This document shows, piece after piece, positions 7,187-14,893 of a DNA stretch of 23,534 nucleotides (the first letter of the stretch is position 1; each line of letters begins with the position of its first letter). Origin of the DNA: TMED27 sp963922705 (GTDB lineage Bacteria > Pseudomonadota > Alphaproteobacteria > Micavibrionales > Micavibrionaceae); NCBI GenBank assembly GCA_963922705.1, contig CAWUJS010000027.1, positions 1-23,534 of the forward strand, given 5' to 3'. The notes under the pieces are model-generated. The model was not told the DNA's origin. It did not search any database and worked only from the letters and a program-made list of their open reading frames with translations. The translations under genes and the position numbers were made by a program.

Positions 7187-7474
7187 ATGAATAACGAATT
7201 GGAAATGTTACGCAGACAAATTGATATGCTGGATGTAGAGTTAATTGACATTCTGGCACGCCGTATCGATGTTGTCCGCAAAGTTGGAAACTTAAAAGCT
7301 GGAACTGATATTTCAGTTGTACAGCCTGCACGCGCACAAGCGGTTAAAAACCGTGCCGCTGAAATGGGTGCTACCAAAGGGCTGGACAAAGAATTTGTCC
7401 GTCAAATTTATGATTTAATGATTGATCATGCCCATGCTTTAGAGCATGAAATTCTGGACGCTCACAAATCATGA
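7187..7474 (+). CDS. Chorismate mutase, AroQ type
   Basis: A 95-residue all-helical AroQ-fold protein that converts chorismate to prephenate for phenylalanine and tyrosine synthesis. The N-terminal helix LRRQIDMLDVELIDILARR is typical, carrying the active-site Arg equivalent; the later VGNLKAG (Lys) and QIYDLMIDHAHALEHE parts complete the domain. It is a stand-alone mutase, with no prephenate dehydratase or regulatory domain. A relative with isochorismate-pyruvate lyase activity cannot be excluded from sequence alone. AAAGGG precedes the ATG at a good distance. Its TGA overlaps the rsmB ATG (ATGA, 7471-7474), so the two are translationally coupled. Confidence 0.9.
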   Translation: MNNELEMLRRQIDMLDVELIDILARRIDVVRKVGNLKAGTDISVVQPARAQAVKNRAAEMGATKGLDKEFVRQIYDLMIDHAHALEHEILDAHKS

Positions 7475-8793
7475 GCGCAGAAAATTCGGATTATAATGAG
7501 GGATTGGACTCCCGCCATGCTGCGTTATCTTTGATTGGGCAGGTTCTGGATAAGAAACAAGCGCTTGACCATGTTTTAGAAGGTGATCAAGCATTTCTTG
7601 ATCTCGATACGCAGGATAGAGCCTTTGTCCGCATGATGGTTTCAACGCTTTTGCGGCGTTTGGGTCAAATTGACGATCTCATTCAATCTGCGGAAGACCG
7701 TACGTCTACTAAAACACCTATACTTCAAAATATTCTAAGGCTTGCCGTCACTCAGATTATGTTTATGGCGGTTCCAGACCACGCCGCCGTTGATACGGCT
7801 GTACGCTTGACCGAGAAAAACGGACATACGCGGCAAAAAGCATTTGTTAACGCTATTTTGCGTACCATTACTCGTTCCGGACCGGCATGGCTTGCCAAGC
7901 AAGACGAAGTCAGGCTCAATACACCTGAATGGCTTTTAAAGACCTGGGTTGAGGATTATGGACTTGCTGTTGCTACTAAGATAGCAGAAGCAAATTTATC
8001 AGAAGCGGCTCTGGATATCACTGTTAAAAGTCAGGATGATCGTAATCATTATGCCAGTGTTTTTAAAGCAACACAGCTTTTAACTGGAACTTTAAGAAAA
8101 ACAACAGGTGGACGCGTACAGGATTTAGAAGGTTTTGAGGCAGGCGATTGGTGGGTTCAGGATGCATCCGCAGCTATTCCTGCGCAGCTATTCGGTGATA
8201 TAGATGGTAAAGTTGTTGTTGATTTATGCGCTGCTCCGGGCGGAAAGTCTATGCAACTTGCTTCTTTAGGAGCAGATGTCGTTGCATTAGATCGATCTGC
8301 AAAGCGTTTGGAACGCGTCAAAGATAATGCCAGGCGTTTGGGTTTCGCAGAGAAGATAGCCACGCAAGTTGCGGATGCAACGCATTGGAAACCACCGCAA
8401 GCTTTACAATATATTCTCCTTGATGCGCCATGTAGTGCCACCGGAACGATACGCCGCCATCCTGATGTGCCGTACCTTAAACAAGAACAGGATATTCACC
8501 GCTTAATAGACGTACAGGCGCGTATTTTGCAAAATGCCTTTGATGTTTTGGCGGTTGGCGGTGTTTTGGTTTATTGTACGTGTTCCTTGCAGAAGAGTGA
8601 GGGAGAGCAGCGTGTCGAAACGCTTCTGGAAAGTAATGAACATGCGTACAGGCTACCAATTCAGGCAAAAGAAGATTTGGGTGGCTATGATGAGAGCATG
8701 ACAGAAGAGGGTGATTTGCGGATTTTACCTTTTCACCAGGCATCTATTGGTGGCATGGACGGGTTTTATATAGCCCGCCTGACTAAAAGATAG
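7471..8793 (+). CDS. rsmB: 16S rRNA (cytosine-967-C5)-methyltransferase
   Basis: The 440-residue protein has an N-terminal NusB-like RNA-binding domain (about 15-145) and a C-terminal SAM-dependent methyltransferase domain (about 225-440). The SAM loop is DLCAAPGGKS at 251-260. The two cysteines of the RNA m5C mechanism are Cys321 (DAPCSATG) and Cys371 (YCTCSL); the latter is expected to attack C6 of the target base. Length and domain order match RsmB/Fmu proteins. It is co-translated with chorismate mutase through the 4-bp overlap and ends 10 bp from the convergent FMN reductase gene. Confidence 0.94.
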   Translation: MSAENSDYNEGLDSRHAALSLIGQVLDKKQALDHVLEGDQAFLDLDTQDRAFVRMMVSTLLRRLGQIDDLIQSAEDRTSTKTPILQNILRLAVTQIMFMAVPDHAAVDTAVRLTEKNGHTRQKAFVNAILRTITRSGPAWLAKQDEVRLNTPEWLLKTWVEDYGLAVATKIAEANLSEAALDITVKSQDDRNHYASVFKATQLLTGTLRKTTGGRVQDLEGFEAGDWWVQDASAAIPAQLFGDIDGKVVVDLCAAPGGKSMQLASLGADVVALDRSAKRLERVKDNARRLGFAEKIATQVADATHWKPPQALQYILLDAPCSATGTIRRHPDVPYLKQEQDIHRLIDVQARILQNAFDVLAVGGVLVYCTCSLQKSEGEQRVETLLESNEHAYRLPIQAKEDLGGYDESMTEEGDLRILPFHQASIGGMDGFYIARLTKR

Positions 8794-8803
8794 GCTCAAG
8801 ACT

Positions 8804-9373
8804 TTATGTCTTCAATGCCTTTGCCGCTTCAACGAATTGTTTGATACATGCATCCAGCATAGGATGATCGCCTGTTAGATTGCCCGCATCATCAAAAGCA
8901 TTATAAGCATTGCCAAGTGCGAATTGCGCCGGAATAACAAAAGTTCCAAACATGGCAATATTGGTCAGTAAATCCCGCAAATGCGGCAAGCCGCGCATAC
9001 CTCCTAAACCACCCGGAGAAGCCGCGACAATCGCAGAAACCTTGCCTTGGAAACAATTGAGGTCATCATCACCGGGACGCGACATCCAATCCAGTGTATT
9101 TTTCAATAAGGGCGAGAAGCTTGAATTATATTCCGGCGATGCAATCAAAAACCCGTCATGCTCACTAAAAAGCTTTTTAAGGTCTTTGATCGATTGCGGC
9201 AGGCCATTTTCAGCTTCGTAATCTTCACAAAAAATCGGCGCTTCGTAATCGGCAAGATCAATAAACTTAGCTTGCGCCCCTAAAGCTTTCGCTTTTTCAG
9301 CCGCGGCTTGCGCCAGTTTTTTATTCACCGAATCTTTGCGGGCACTGCCTGCGAGGAATAATAGTTTTGTCAT
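8804..9373 (-). CDS. NADPH-dependent FMN reductase family (flavodoxin-like)
   Basis: Starting at the ATG at 9373, the product is 189 residues (MTKLLFLAGSARKDSVNKKL). An in-frame ATG at 9397 would add eight residues, but AGGAG sits nine bases before 9373, so that start is preferred. GSARKDSVN is the phosphate-binding loop for FMN. SPEYNSSFSPLLKNTLDW is the conserved flavin-isoalloxazine region of the NADPH:FMN reductase/ArsH/azoreductase-like group, and SPGGLGGMRG the following loop. It probably reduces FMN or quinones in the cytosol; the substrate is undetermined. It lies 57 bp downstream of ahcY on the same strand and may be read from it. Confidence 0.9.
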   Translation of the reverse strand: MTKLLFLAGSARKDSVNKKLAQAAAEKAKALGAQAKFIDLADYEAPIFCEDYEAENGLPQSIKDLKKLFSEHDGFLIASPEYNSSFSPLLKNTLDWMSRPGDDDLNCFQGKVSAIVAASPGGLGGMRGLPHLRDLLTNIAMFGTFVIPAQFALGNAYNAFDDAGNLTGDHPMLDACIKQFVEAAKALKT

Positions 9374-9430
9374 TTTTTGAATCTCCTGAATTGTCATCCC
9401 TCACATATGTTCACGATGACGGAACTATGT

Positions 9431-10741
9431 TTAATAACGATAATCATCTTTCTTGAACGGACCTTTTGTTGTTACGCCAATATAATCCGCTTGTTCTTCG
9501 GAAAGAGAAGTAAGCTTTGCACCGACCTTTTCAAGATGCAAGGCAGCAACTTTTTCATCCAGATGCTTGGGTAGGACATAAACCTTGTTTTCGTACTCCG
9601 CATGATTTTTCCAAAGCTCGATTTGCGCCAATGTCTGATTGGTGAAAGAGGCGCTCATCACAAAGCTTGGATGACCCGTGGCACAACCTAAATTTACCAA
9701 ACGCCCTTCGGCGAGCAAAAGAATTTTCTTACCATCCGGAAATTCAATCTGATCAACCTGCGGCTTGATATTTGTCCATTTCATATTGCGCAAAGGTTCG
9801 ACTTGAATTTCGTTATCAAAGTGACCAATATTACAGACAATCGCGTTATCCTTCATCGCGCGCATGTGATCAACGGTAATAATATCCTTATTTCCAGTTG
9901 TTGTGATGAAGATATCGGCATCCGGCGCGGCATCTTCCATGGTGACAACTTCAAACCCTTCCATTGCGGCCTGCAGGGCGCAGATTGGATCGATTTCCGA
10001 GACTTTCACCCGGCATCCGGCAGAGCGCAAGCTTTCGGCTGTACCTTTACCGACATCACCAAATCCGGCGACCATAGCGACTTTACCGGCCATCATCACA
10101 TCTGTTGCACGGCGAATCGCATCAACCGCCGATTCGCGGCAGCCATATTTATTATCGAATTTTGATTTTGTGACTGAATCATTCACATTAATCGCCGGAC
10201 AGCGCAACGTTCCCGCCTTTTCCATCTCATAAAGACGCAGCACGCCCGTTGTTGTTTCCTCGGAAATCCCGCGTATATCATCGAGTAATTCCGGGCGCTC
10301 TTCATGCATGCGCATGGTTAAATCCGCACCGTCATCAAGGATCATATTCGGCTTCCAGCCATCCGGCCCTTCCATGGTTTGGTCAATTGCCCACCAGAAT
10401 TCCTCATCGCTCATGCCTTTTTTTGCAAAGACAGGCGTGCCTGTTGCCGCAATCGCGGCGGCGGCATGATCTTGTGTTGAGAAAATATTACAGCTACTCC
10501 AGCGCACCGTAGCGCCTAAAGCCTGCAATGTTTCAATCAGGACAGCCGTTTGAATCGTCATATGCAGGCAACCAACGATTCGCGCACCTTCCAGTGGCTT
10601 TTTGCCTTTATATTCCTCGCGCAAGGCCATTAATCCGGGCATTTCGACTTCGGCGAGCGCGATTTCCTTCCTGCCCCATTCTGCAAGGCCGATATCGGCA
10701 ATCCAATAATCATTTTCAAGAACTTCCGGGACTGCTGACAT
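9431..10741 (-). CDS. ahcY: Adenosylhomocysteinase (S-adenosylhomocysteine hydrolase)
   Basis: AhcY reversibly splits S-adenosylhomocysteine into adenosine and homocysteine, clearing the inhibitor made by methyltransferases. The 436-residue protein shows the substrate domain (GCLHMTIQTAVL and SSCNIFSTQDHAAAA), the catalytic region NVNDSVTKSKFDNKYG, the NAD-binding GFGDVGKGTAESLR, and the C-terminal KKDDYRY tail that reaches into the partner subunit's cofactor site. AAAGGAG just upstream fixes the ATG at 10741. The frame could extend to a TTG at 10813, but those residues do not look like the family. In Rhizobiales ahcY often follows ptsH in the chvI-chvG cluster; here it remains nearby but is separated from rapZ by three small opposite-strand genes. 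Confidence 0.97.
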   Translation of the reverse strand: MSAVPEVLENDYWIADIGLAEWGRKEIALAEVEMPGLMALREEYKGKKPLEGARIVGCLHMTIQTAVLIETLQALGATVRWSSCNIFSTQDHAAAAIAATGTPVFAKKGMSDEEFWWAIDQTMEGPDGWKPNMILDDGADLTMRMHEERPELLDDIRGISEETTTGVLRLYEMEKAGTLRCPAINVNDSVTKSKFDNKYGCRESAVDAIRRATDVMMAGKVAMVAGFGDVGKGTAESLRSAGCRVKVSEIDPICALQAAMEGFEVVTMEDAAPDADIFITTTGNKDIITVDHMRAMKDNAIVCNIGHFDNEIQVEPLRNMKWTNIKPQVDQIEFPDGKKILLLAEGRLVNLGCATGHPSFVMSASFTNQTLAQIELWKNHAEYENKVYVLPKHLDEKVAALHLEKVGAKLTSLSEEQADYIGVTTKGPFKKDDYRY

Positions 10742-10873
10742 TTGTGTTTCTCCTTTAAATTCAGTACACTTTAATTCACGAGTATTAGCAGTGTTGGGCT
10801 TTTTGACAGGCAAATCAAGGCTAATTTCTCAAGTATTCATCTCTTCTTAATCTTTTCTTAACGAATCTACATT

Positions 10874-10879
10874 TATAAT
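10874..10879 (+). promoter_or_regulatory. Consensus -10 box for the small-gene cassette, likely near-leaderless
   Basis: TATAAT ends eight bases before the ATG at 10888. A start point about seven bases downstream of this box would fall at or next to the A of the ATG, giving a leaderless or near-leaderless message. No good -35 is seen at 17 bp (TCTTTT). Confidence 0.45.
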
Positions 10880-10887
10880 AGGGTCAA

Positions 10888-11298
10888 ATGGTTGAAGGAT
10901 TTAACGCACATAGTGAGAAACCTGTTTTTATTTATAAGCCGCATCCGACAGTGGAAGGTGCTTATGAGATACATGGATTTTACAATGACGTTCAGGACTA
11001 TGAACCAGTTGGGGATTATACACCGGTTGTCGATGGTGAACCCCGGGAATTAACGGAAGGCTGTGTCAATAATCTGATTGCTTTGCTCAATAAGCGTGAA
11101 GAGAGAATGATCAATTTAGAGAATATGACATCTGGCCGTTTGTTATTCCAAATTGTAGATAATGATACCGCAGAGGATGCGCATAAATATGTTACCATTA
11201 TGTTTCGCACGCATGACGGGACAGGCGTATCAGAAGAAAATGCGAAGTTTAGATTAGAGAAAGGTGTGTTTTATGGACGGTTTATCAAGAAGGCCTAG
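10888..11298 (+). CDS. Hypothetical protein, 136 aa (first gene of small-gene cassette)
   Basis: I do not recognise this protein. It is soluble by appearance, acidic, and lacks a signal peptide or membrane segment. The N-terminal half is rich in Tyr, Pro, Gly and Asp (PVGDYTPVVDGEP), followed by a short helix (CVNNLIALLNKREERMINLE). The C-terminal half looks like alternating strands (RLLFQIVDNDT, HKYVTIMFRTHDGTG, GVFYGRFIKK). This suggests a small mixed alpha/beta fold. A consensus -10 lies directly upstream. The next small gene overlaps its 3' end by 26 bp with its own ribosome site, so they are probably one operon. It is divergent from ahcY, with 146 bp between starts. Confidence 0.75.
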   Translation: MVEGFNAHSEKPVFIYKPHPTVEGAYEIHGFYNDVQDYEPVGDYTPVVDGEPRELTEGCVNNLIALLNKREERMINLENMTSGRLLFQIVDNDTAEDAHKYVTIMFRTHDGTGVSEENAKFRLEKGVFYGRFIKKA

Positions 11299-11443
11299 TG
11301 AATTTGGTGCAGCTCAAATGAACCGTGAGGAAATCGCAAAAGGTTGGGCAGCGCAGCATGAAAAAGTTGCCACTCCATTTGGTGAACCTAAAGTGGATTT
11401 TAAACCCACTCATGATGCGGATCACGTACCAGACCCGACTTAA
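11273..11443 (+). CDS. Hypothetical small protein, 56 aa
   Basis: A 57-codon frame runs from ATG 11273 to TAA 11441-11443, beginning inside the end of the 136-aa gene in another frame. AAGG at 11261-11264, eight bases upstream, is a reasonable ribosome site. The product starts MDGLSRRPSEFGAAQMNREE, has a helical EIAKGWAAQHEKVA stretch, and ends in an Asp/His/Pro-rich tail (HDADHVPDPT). It has no Cys, membrane segment or signal peptide. It has no recognised family. The overlap plus ribosome site favours a real coupled gene, though a chance frame cannot be excluded. Confidence 0.6.
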   Translation: MDGLSRRPSEFGAAQMNREEIAKGWAAQHEKVATPFGEPKVDFKPTHDADHVPDPT

Positions 11444-11509
11444 AATTTTTTAACTGTGTATTGATGAATAACAACTAACAATTAACAACAAAAAGAGAGG
11501 TAAAGTATT

Positions 11510-11722
11510 ATGACACATGGCACTGGGATAACAGGTAATTTTGCAGATAGCTCATATTCTCCATTTAATTTCGGTGTTGGTGGAACAACAGAAGCATTTT
11601 CGCGTAGCAATACAGTAGCTGTTTATGGTGTTGAACCTGATGCTGTTCTTGCAGCTATTCCAGAATTTGGTGTAGGTGACCCAGTTCAAACTTATGAGCA
11701 CGCACCTTCTTACGAGGCTTAA
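11510..11722 (+). CDS. Hypothetical small protein, 70 aa, Gly/Phe/Ser-rich
   Basis: I do not recognise this protein. The N-terminal half is low in complexity and rich in Gly, Ser, Thr and Phe (GTGITGNFADSS, FNFGVGGTTEAF); the second half is VAVYGVEPDAVLAAIPEFG with an acidic, Tyr-containing end. It is acidic, lacks Cys and has no obvious membrane segment. AGAGGTAAAG gives a strong ribosome site before the ATG. The 66-bp gap upstream is made of AAC-rich repeats (11466-11491), a possible separate promoter or leader. The stop codon overlaps the convergent rapZ stop by four bases, leaving no room for a terminator between them. Confidence 0.7.
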   Translation: MTHGTGITGNFADSSYSPFNFGVGGTTEAFSRSNTVAVYGVEPDAVLAAIPEFGVGDPVQTYEHAPSYEA

Positions 11723-12555
11723 CCCCTCAAATCCCGATGCTCGATATGCGTCTGTAGGCTTTGCTCCTGAAACCACTGCGCCAGCGTTTCAATCGTAAAA
11801 ACCGAGCGATGGCGACCACCGGTACAGCCAATCGCGATGGTCAGATAGCTTTTCCCTTCATGCGCGTAACGCGGCAATAGCGGTTTGATCATGGCTTTAA
11901 AATGATCAAGGAATGTTTCAAAATTTTCATCTTTTTGAATGTGATCCCCAACCGCTTTGTCTTTCCCGCTAAGTGGTTTTAAATCCGCAACCCAATGCGG
12001 ATTTTGCAAAAAACGTACATCCATAACGATATCCGCTTCACGCGGAATGCCGTTGCGAAATCCAAAAGACATCAGCGATATAATCAAATCTTCCTGATTT
12101 TGCGGTTTGAAATACCCTTCCAGAATATGCCTTAAATCATGAATGCTGAACTTGCTGGTATCGATTGTGATATCCGCCTTGCCCATGATTGGCTGCATGA
12201 TTGCTCGCTCTTCCTTGATGCCATGGGCAATCGGTCGATCTATCGCCAGCGGATGACGGCGTCTGGTTTCGGTAAAGCGTTTCAGGAGAACATTATCATC
12301 GCAAGTGATAAAGGCCAGTTGCGCGTGATGATCCTTTGCGGTGTTCAGGAGGTTTTCAACATCAAACTCACGGCTTCTTGTGTCGATGCCAAGCGCGATT
12401 GGTTTTGTAATCGGCGCGTTTAACAGGTTTGGTAACAAGGATAGTGGCAGATTATCAAAACTCTCAAATCCGAAATCTTCAAGGGTTTTGAGAACCGTTG
12501 CCAGCCCTGCGCCGGATAAGCCTGTGACGATTACGAGTTTATTTTTATGCATCAT
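11719..12555 (-). CDS. rapZ: RapZ-family P-loop protein, Walker A lysine replaced
   Basis: In E. coli RapZ guides RNase E to the sRNA GlmZ and so controls glucosamine-6-phosphate synthesis; alphaproteobacterial roles are less clear. This 278-residue protein keeps the family frame: TGLSGAG, then LEDFGFESFDNLPLSLLPNLL (19-41), DVRFLQNPHWV in the middle and GCTGGRHRSVF at the C-terminus. The P-loop reads GLSGAGLAT (12-20), with Leu18 and Ala19 in place of the usual Lys/Arg-Ser, so nucleotide binding may be weakened or lost. Its start overlaps the chvG stop by 11 bp, showing co-translation. hprK, usually between chvG and rapZ in related genomes, is missing, and no EIIA or HPr gene follows. Confidence 0.92.
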   Translation of the reverse strand: MMHKNKLVIVTGLSGAGLATVLKTLEDFGFESFDNLPLSLLPNLLNAPITKPIALGIDTRSREFDVENLLNTAKDHHAQLAFITCDDNVLLKRFTETRRRHPLAIDRPIAHGIKEERAIMQPIMGKADITIDTSKFSIHDLRHILEGYFKPQNQEDLIISLMSFGFRNGIPREADIVMDVRFLQNPHWVADLKPLSGKDKAVGDHIQKDENFETFLDHFKAMIKPLLPRYAHEGKSYLTIAIGCTGGRHRSVFTIETLAQWFQEQSLQTHIEHRDLRG

Positions 12556-14227
12556 TATAAGCTTTCAGGATAATACTAAAACGCGCACCTTGGCGTTGAC
12601 CGTCCATATCGTGACGGTTTTCTGCAAAAATCTCTCCACGGTGCGATTCGATAATTTGTTTGCTGATGGACAGTCCAAGGCCGGAATGTTCCCCATAAGA
12701 TTCTTCCGGGCGTTCTGTGTAAAAGCGATCAAAGATTGTTTTTATCTTTTTCTCCGGAATTCCCGGCCCTTCATCATCAACATGAATCGCCACAAGATTT
12801 TCACCGCGATTCATCGTAACCTTTACGGTGTCTTGTTCTTGTGAAAAAGAAAGAGCGTTATCAATCAAATTAGCCAAAACTTGTTTGATTCGCTCGTCCG
12901 ATCCTTGGATCATATATTTTTTATTAGAATTGAAGTGCAATTCTACAAATTTATTATCTTTTGTTTTTACTTTATTGTTGCCTTTCTCCTCTTCTTGAAA
13001 GGTATCCCGTTCTATAGGGTCTTTATATGTCTCTAATAAATCTGTTGCTAATTGCGCAATAGATATCGGTGTAAAGTCGGTACGTGATAACGCAGCATCC
13101 AGACGCGATGCGGAAGAAATATCAGTAATAAGGCGATCAAGACGCTTAATATCATGCGCTATGATACCCATGAGTTTTTCACGATCTTCCTGTTTTTTCA
13201 CTTTTTGTAAGGTTTCAATTGCGCTGGATAAAGAGGTTAGGGGATTTTTAAGCTCATGCGCCACATCGGCAGCAAAGCTTTCAATCGAATCCATTTTTGC
13301 CCATAGCGCATCTGTCATGGATCGCAAGACGACGGATAAATCTCCAATTTCATCATGACGATTGCTGAAATCTGGAATATCGTCGCCTGTGGCTTTGCCT
13401 GTTCGAACATCTTCTGCAACTCTGGCAAGCTTTTTAAGTGGTTTTGCAATGGTACCAGCGAGGTATATTGATAGAATTAATGTTACGATTAATGTCCCGA
13501 TAAATATCCCTACAATATCTTGCCAGACTTTACTGATGGAGTTTTTGATGTCTTCGGCCTGTCGAATAATGACAATAGCACCATCACTTTGATTGTTTTT
13601 TAAAAGCGGAACACCTGCGGACAGTAATATTTCTTCATTGTGGTCTTCCCATGCAGAAAAACTTGTGACACCGGAAAGAGCTTCCTGAAGGTCAGGAATA
13701 TTTTGAGGTTCTGCATTCGGATAAAGCGGAATATGTGTTATATCTGGAATTAAGTTAAAGATCAGGCTGGCTGTATCTTTGAGAATTTGTACAGAGTTTA
13801 AATGCAATCCATTATCAATGGATCTGTAATGTGATTTTTCCTGTAAAATAATGATTCCATTTTTATCAAAAATTTTTATTTCTTGCCGGTGACCATCTAT
13901 AATTTTTTTTATTTTTGCTTTGTGATTGGGATTTTCAAGATCAAAAGCACTGATTGCTAATCCAACAATATTAGCTTCTCTTTCAAAACTTTTGAGTTTT
14001 GTTTCAATGATATTTTTTTGATATTCTCCAAGATATAGAATCCCAAATGACAGTATGATCAAAGCAATGACATTAACAGAAATAATTTTGATCGTGAGGC
14101 TTGTGATGCGGCGCTCAGGACCACCCCAGTAAAGATCGAACAAATGCTCCAGCTCTGCTAAACTTTGATGTTTTGTTGTTTGCCGAAACCAGCGTCTAGG
14201 TTTCTGAGAATCTGTATCCTGCTCCAT
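12545..14227 (-). CDS. chvG: ChvG-like membrane sensor histidine kinase
   Basis: Taken from the ATG at 14227 (560 residues). A GTG at 14284 would add 19 residues but overlap chvI by 89 bp, and neither start has a clear ribosome site. Order: cytoplasmic N-terminus; transmembrane helix about 45-66; periplasmic sensor to about 235; second helix about 239-258; HAMP (TIAKPLKKLARVAEDVRTG); HisKA with phospho-acceptor His324 in VAHELKNPLTSL; then HATPase with LANLIDNAL (N box), VDDEGPGIP (G1), FYTERP and SGLGLSISK (G2). This architecture, next to a ChvI-like regulator and rapZ, fits the ChvG/ExoS/BvrS family that senses envelope stress or acidity. It overlaps chvI by 32 bp and rapZ by 11 bp. The signal is not visible from sequence. 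Confidence 0.92.
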   Translation of the reverse strand: MEQDTDSQKPRRWFRQTTKHQSLAELEHLFDLYWGGPERRITSLTIKIISVNVIALIILSFGILYLGEYQKNIIETKLKSFEREANIVGLAISAFDLENPNHKAKIKKIIDGHRQEIKIFDKNGIIILQEKSHYRSIDNGLHLNSVQILKDTASLIFNLIPDITHIPLYPNAEPQNIPDLQEALSGVTSFSAWEDHNEEILLSAGVPLLKNNQSDGAIVIIRQAEDIKNSISKVWQDIVGIFIGTLIVTLILSIYLAGTIAKPLKKLARVAEDVRTGKATGDDIPDFSNRHDEIGDLSVVLRSMTDALWAKMDSIESFAADVAHELKNPLTSLSSAIETLQKVKKQEDREKLMGIIAHDIKRLDRLITDISSASRLDAALSRTDFTPISIAQLATDLLETYKDPIERDTFQEEEKGNNKVKTKDNKFVELHFNSNKKYMIQGSDERIKQVLANLIDNALSFSQEQDTVKVTMNRGENLVAIHVDDEGPGIPEKKIKTIFDRFYTERPEESYGEHSGLGLSISKQIIESHRGEIFAENRHDMDGQRQGARFSIILKAYNDA

Positions 14228-14891
14228 ATACGGCTTCGATGCGGTCGAATTCAGGGTCTGTTTTTTTGAATTTTTGTCGGACACGTTTTATATGCGAATC
14301 TATGGTTCTATCATCAACATAAATTGTCTCACCATATGCCGCCTCGATCAACTGGTCTCTGCTTTTGACATGTCCCGGATTAAGCGCAAGGGATTTAACG
14401 AGAAGGTATTCTGTTACTGTTAATGTGACGGGCTTTCCTTTCCAAACACAAAGGTAGCGATCATCATCAAGCGTCATATCGCCAAGTATGATGATTTTTT
14501 GATTGTCTTTTTCTTGAGATTCTAATTTTTGTCTTCGGAGTAATGTTCGAATGCGCTCTATTAAAAGGCGTTGTGAAAAAGGCTTGGTGATGTAATCATC
14601 TGCGCCCATCCTTAGTCCAAGGACTTGATCAATTTCATCATCTTTTGACGTTAAGAATATGACAGGCAGTGATTGATTATCTTTTCTGATATTTTCAAGA
14701 AGCTCAAGGCCATCCATACGTGGCATTTTTATATCCAGAATTGCAATATCGGGTTTTTCTGCGACAATTCCTTTGAGGCCTGCTTCGCCGTCATTGAAAG
14801 ATTTCACTATAAATCCTTCAGCTTCTAATGCCATTGAAACCGATGTTACAATATTTCGGTCATCATCTACGAGTACGATTTTTTCAGCCAT
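14196..14891 (-). CDS. chvI: ChvI-like OmpR-family response regulator
   Basis: The 231-residue protein has an N-terminal receiver domain (1-120) and a C-terminal winged-helix DNA-binding domain (about 135-229). The acidic pocket is VDDD (8-11), the phosphorylated residue is Asp53 (ILDIKMPRMDG), and the conserved Lys is Lys103 (DDYITKPF). The winged helix shows LTVTEYLLVKSL and VDDRTIDSHIKRVRQKF, which is close to ChvI/BvrR. With ChvG it should form a two-component system controlling envelope, acid-response or exopolysaccharide genes, as known in rhizobia and Brucella; targets here are unknown. It starts two bases after the folC stop, so it is read with folC, and overlaps chvG. Confidence 0.94.
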   Translation of the reverse strand: MAEKIVLVDDDRNIVTSVSMALEAEGFIVKSFNDGEAGLKGIVAEKPDIAILDIKMPRMDGLELLENIRKDNQSLPVIFLTSKDDEIDQVLGLRMGADDYITKPFSQRLLIERIRTLLRRQKLESQEKDNQKIIILGDMTLDDDRYLCVWKGKPVTLTVTEYLLVKSLALNPGHVKSRDQLIEAAYGETIYVDDRTIDSHIKRVRQKFKKTDPEFDRIEAVYGAGYRFSET

Positions 14892-14893
14892 CT

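Noticed and set aside
9395..9421. GTCATC/GATGAC dyad between ahcY and the FMN reductase gene as an attenuator
   Set aside because: Six-base arms with a loose centre and no T-run; too weak to annotate.
10742..10813. 24-residue N-terminal extension of AhcY from a TTG
   Set aside because: The added residues do not resemble the family, and a strong AAAGGAG site marks the ATG at 10741.
10742..10887. Possible SAM- or SAH-type riboswitch before ahcY
   Set aside because: The 146-bp leader shows no recognisable conserved core of those riboswitches and no strong pairing; only a weak promoter-like CTGTCA/TAATAC pair is visible.
12341..12844. 167-codon plus-strand open frame
   Set aside because: It is antisense to rapZ and the 3' end of chvG, both clearly coding; its composition is not protein-like.
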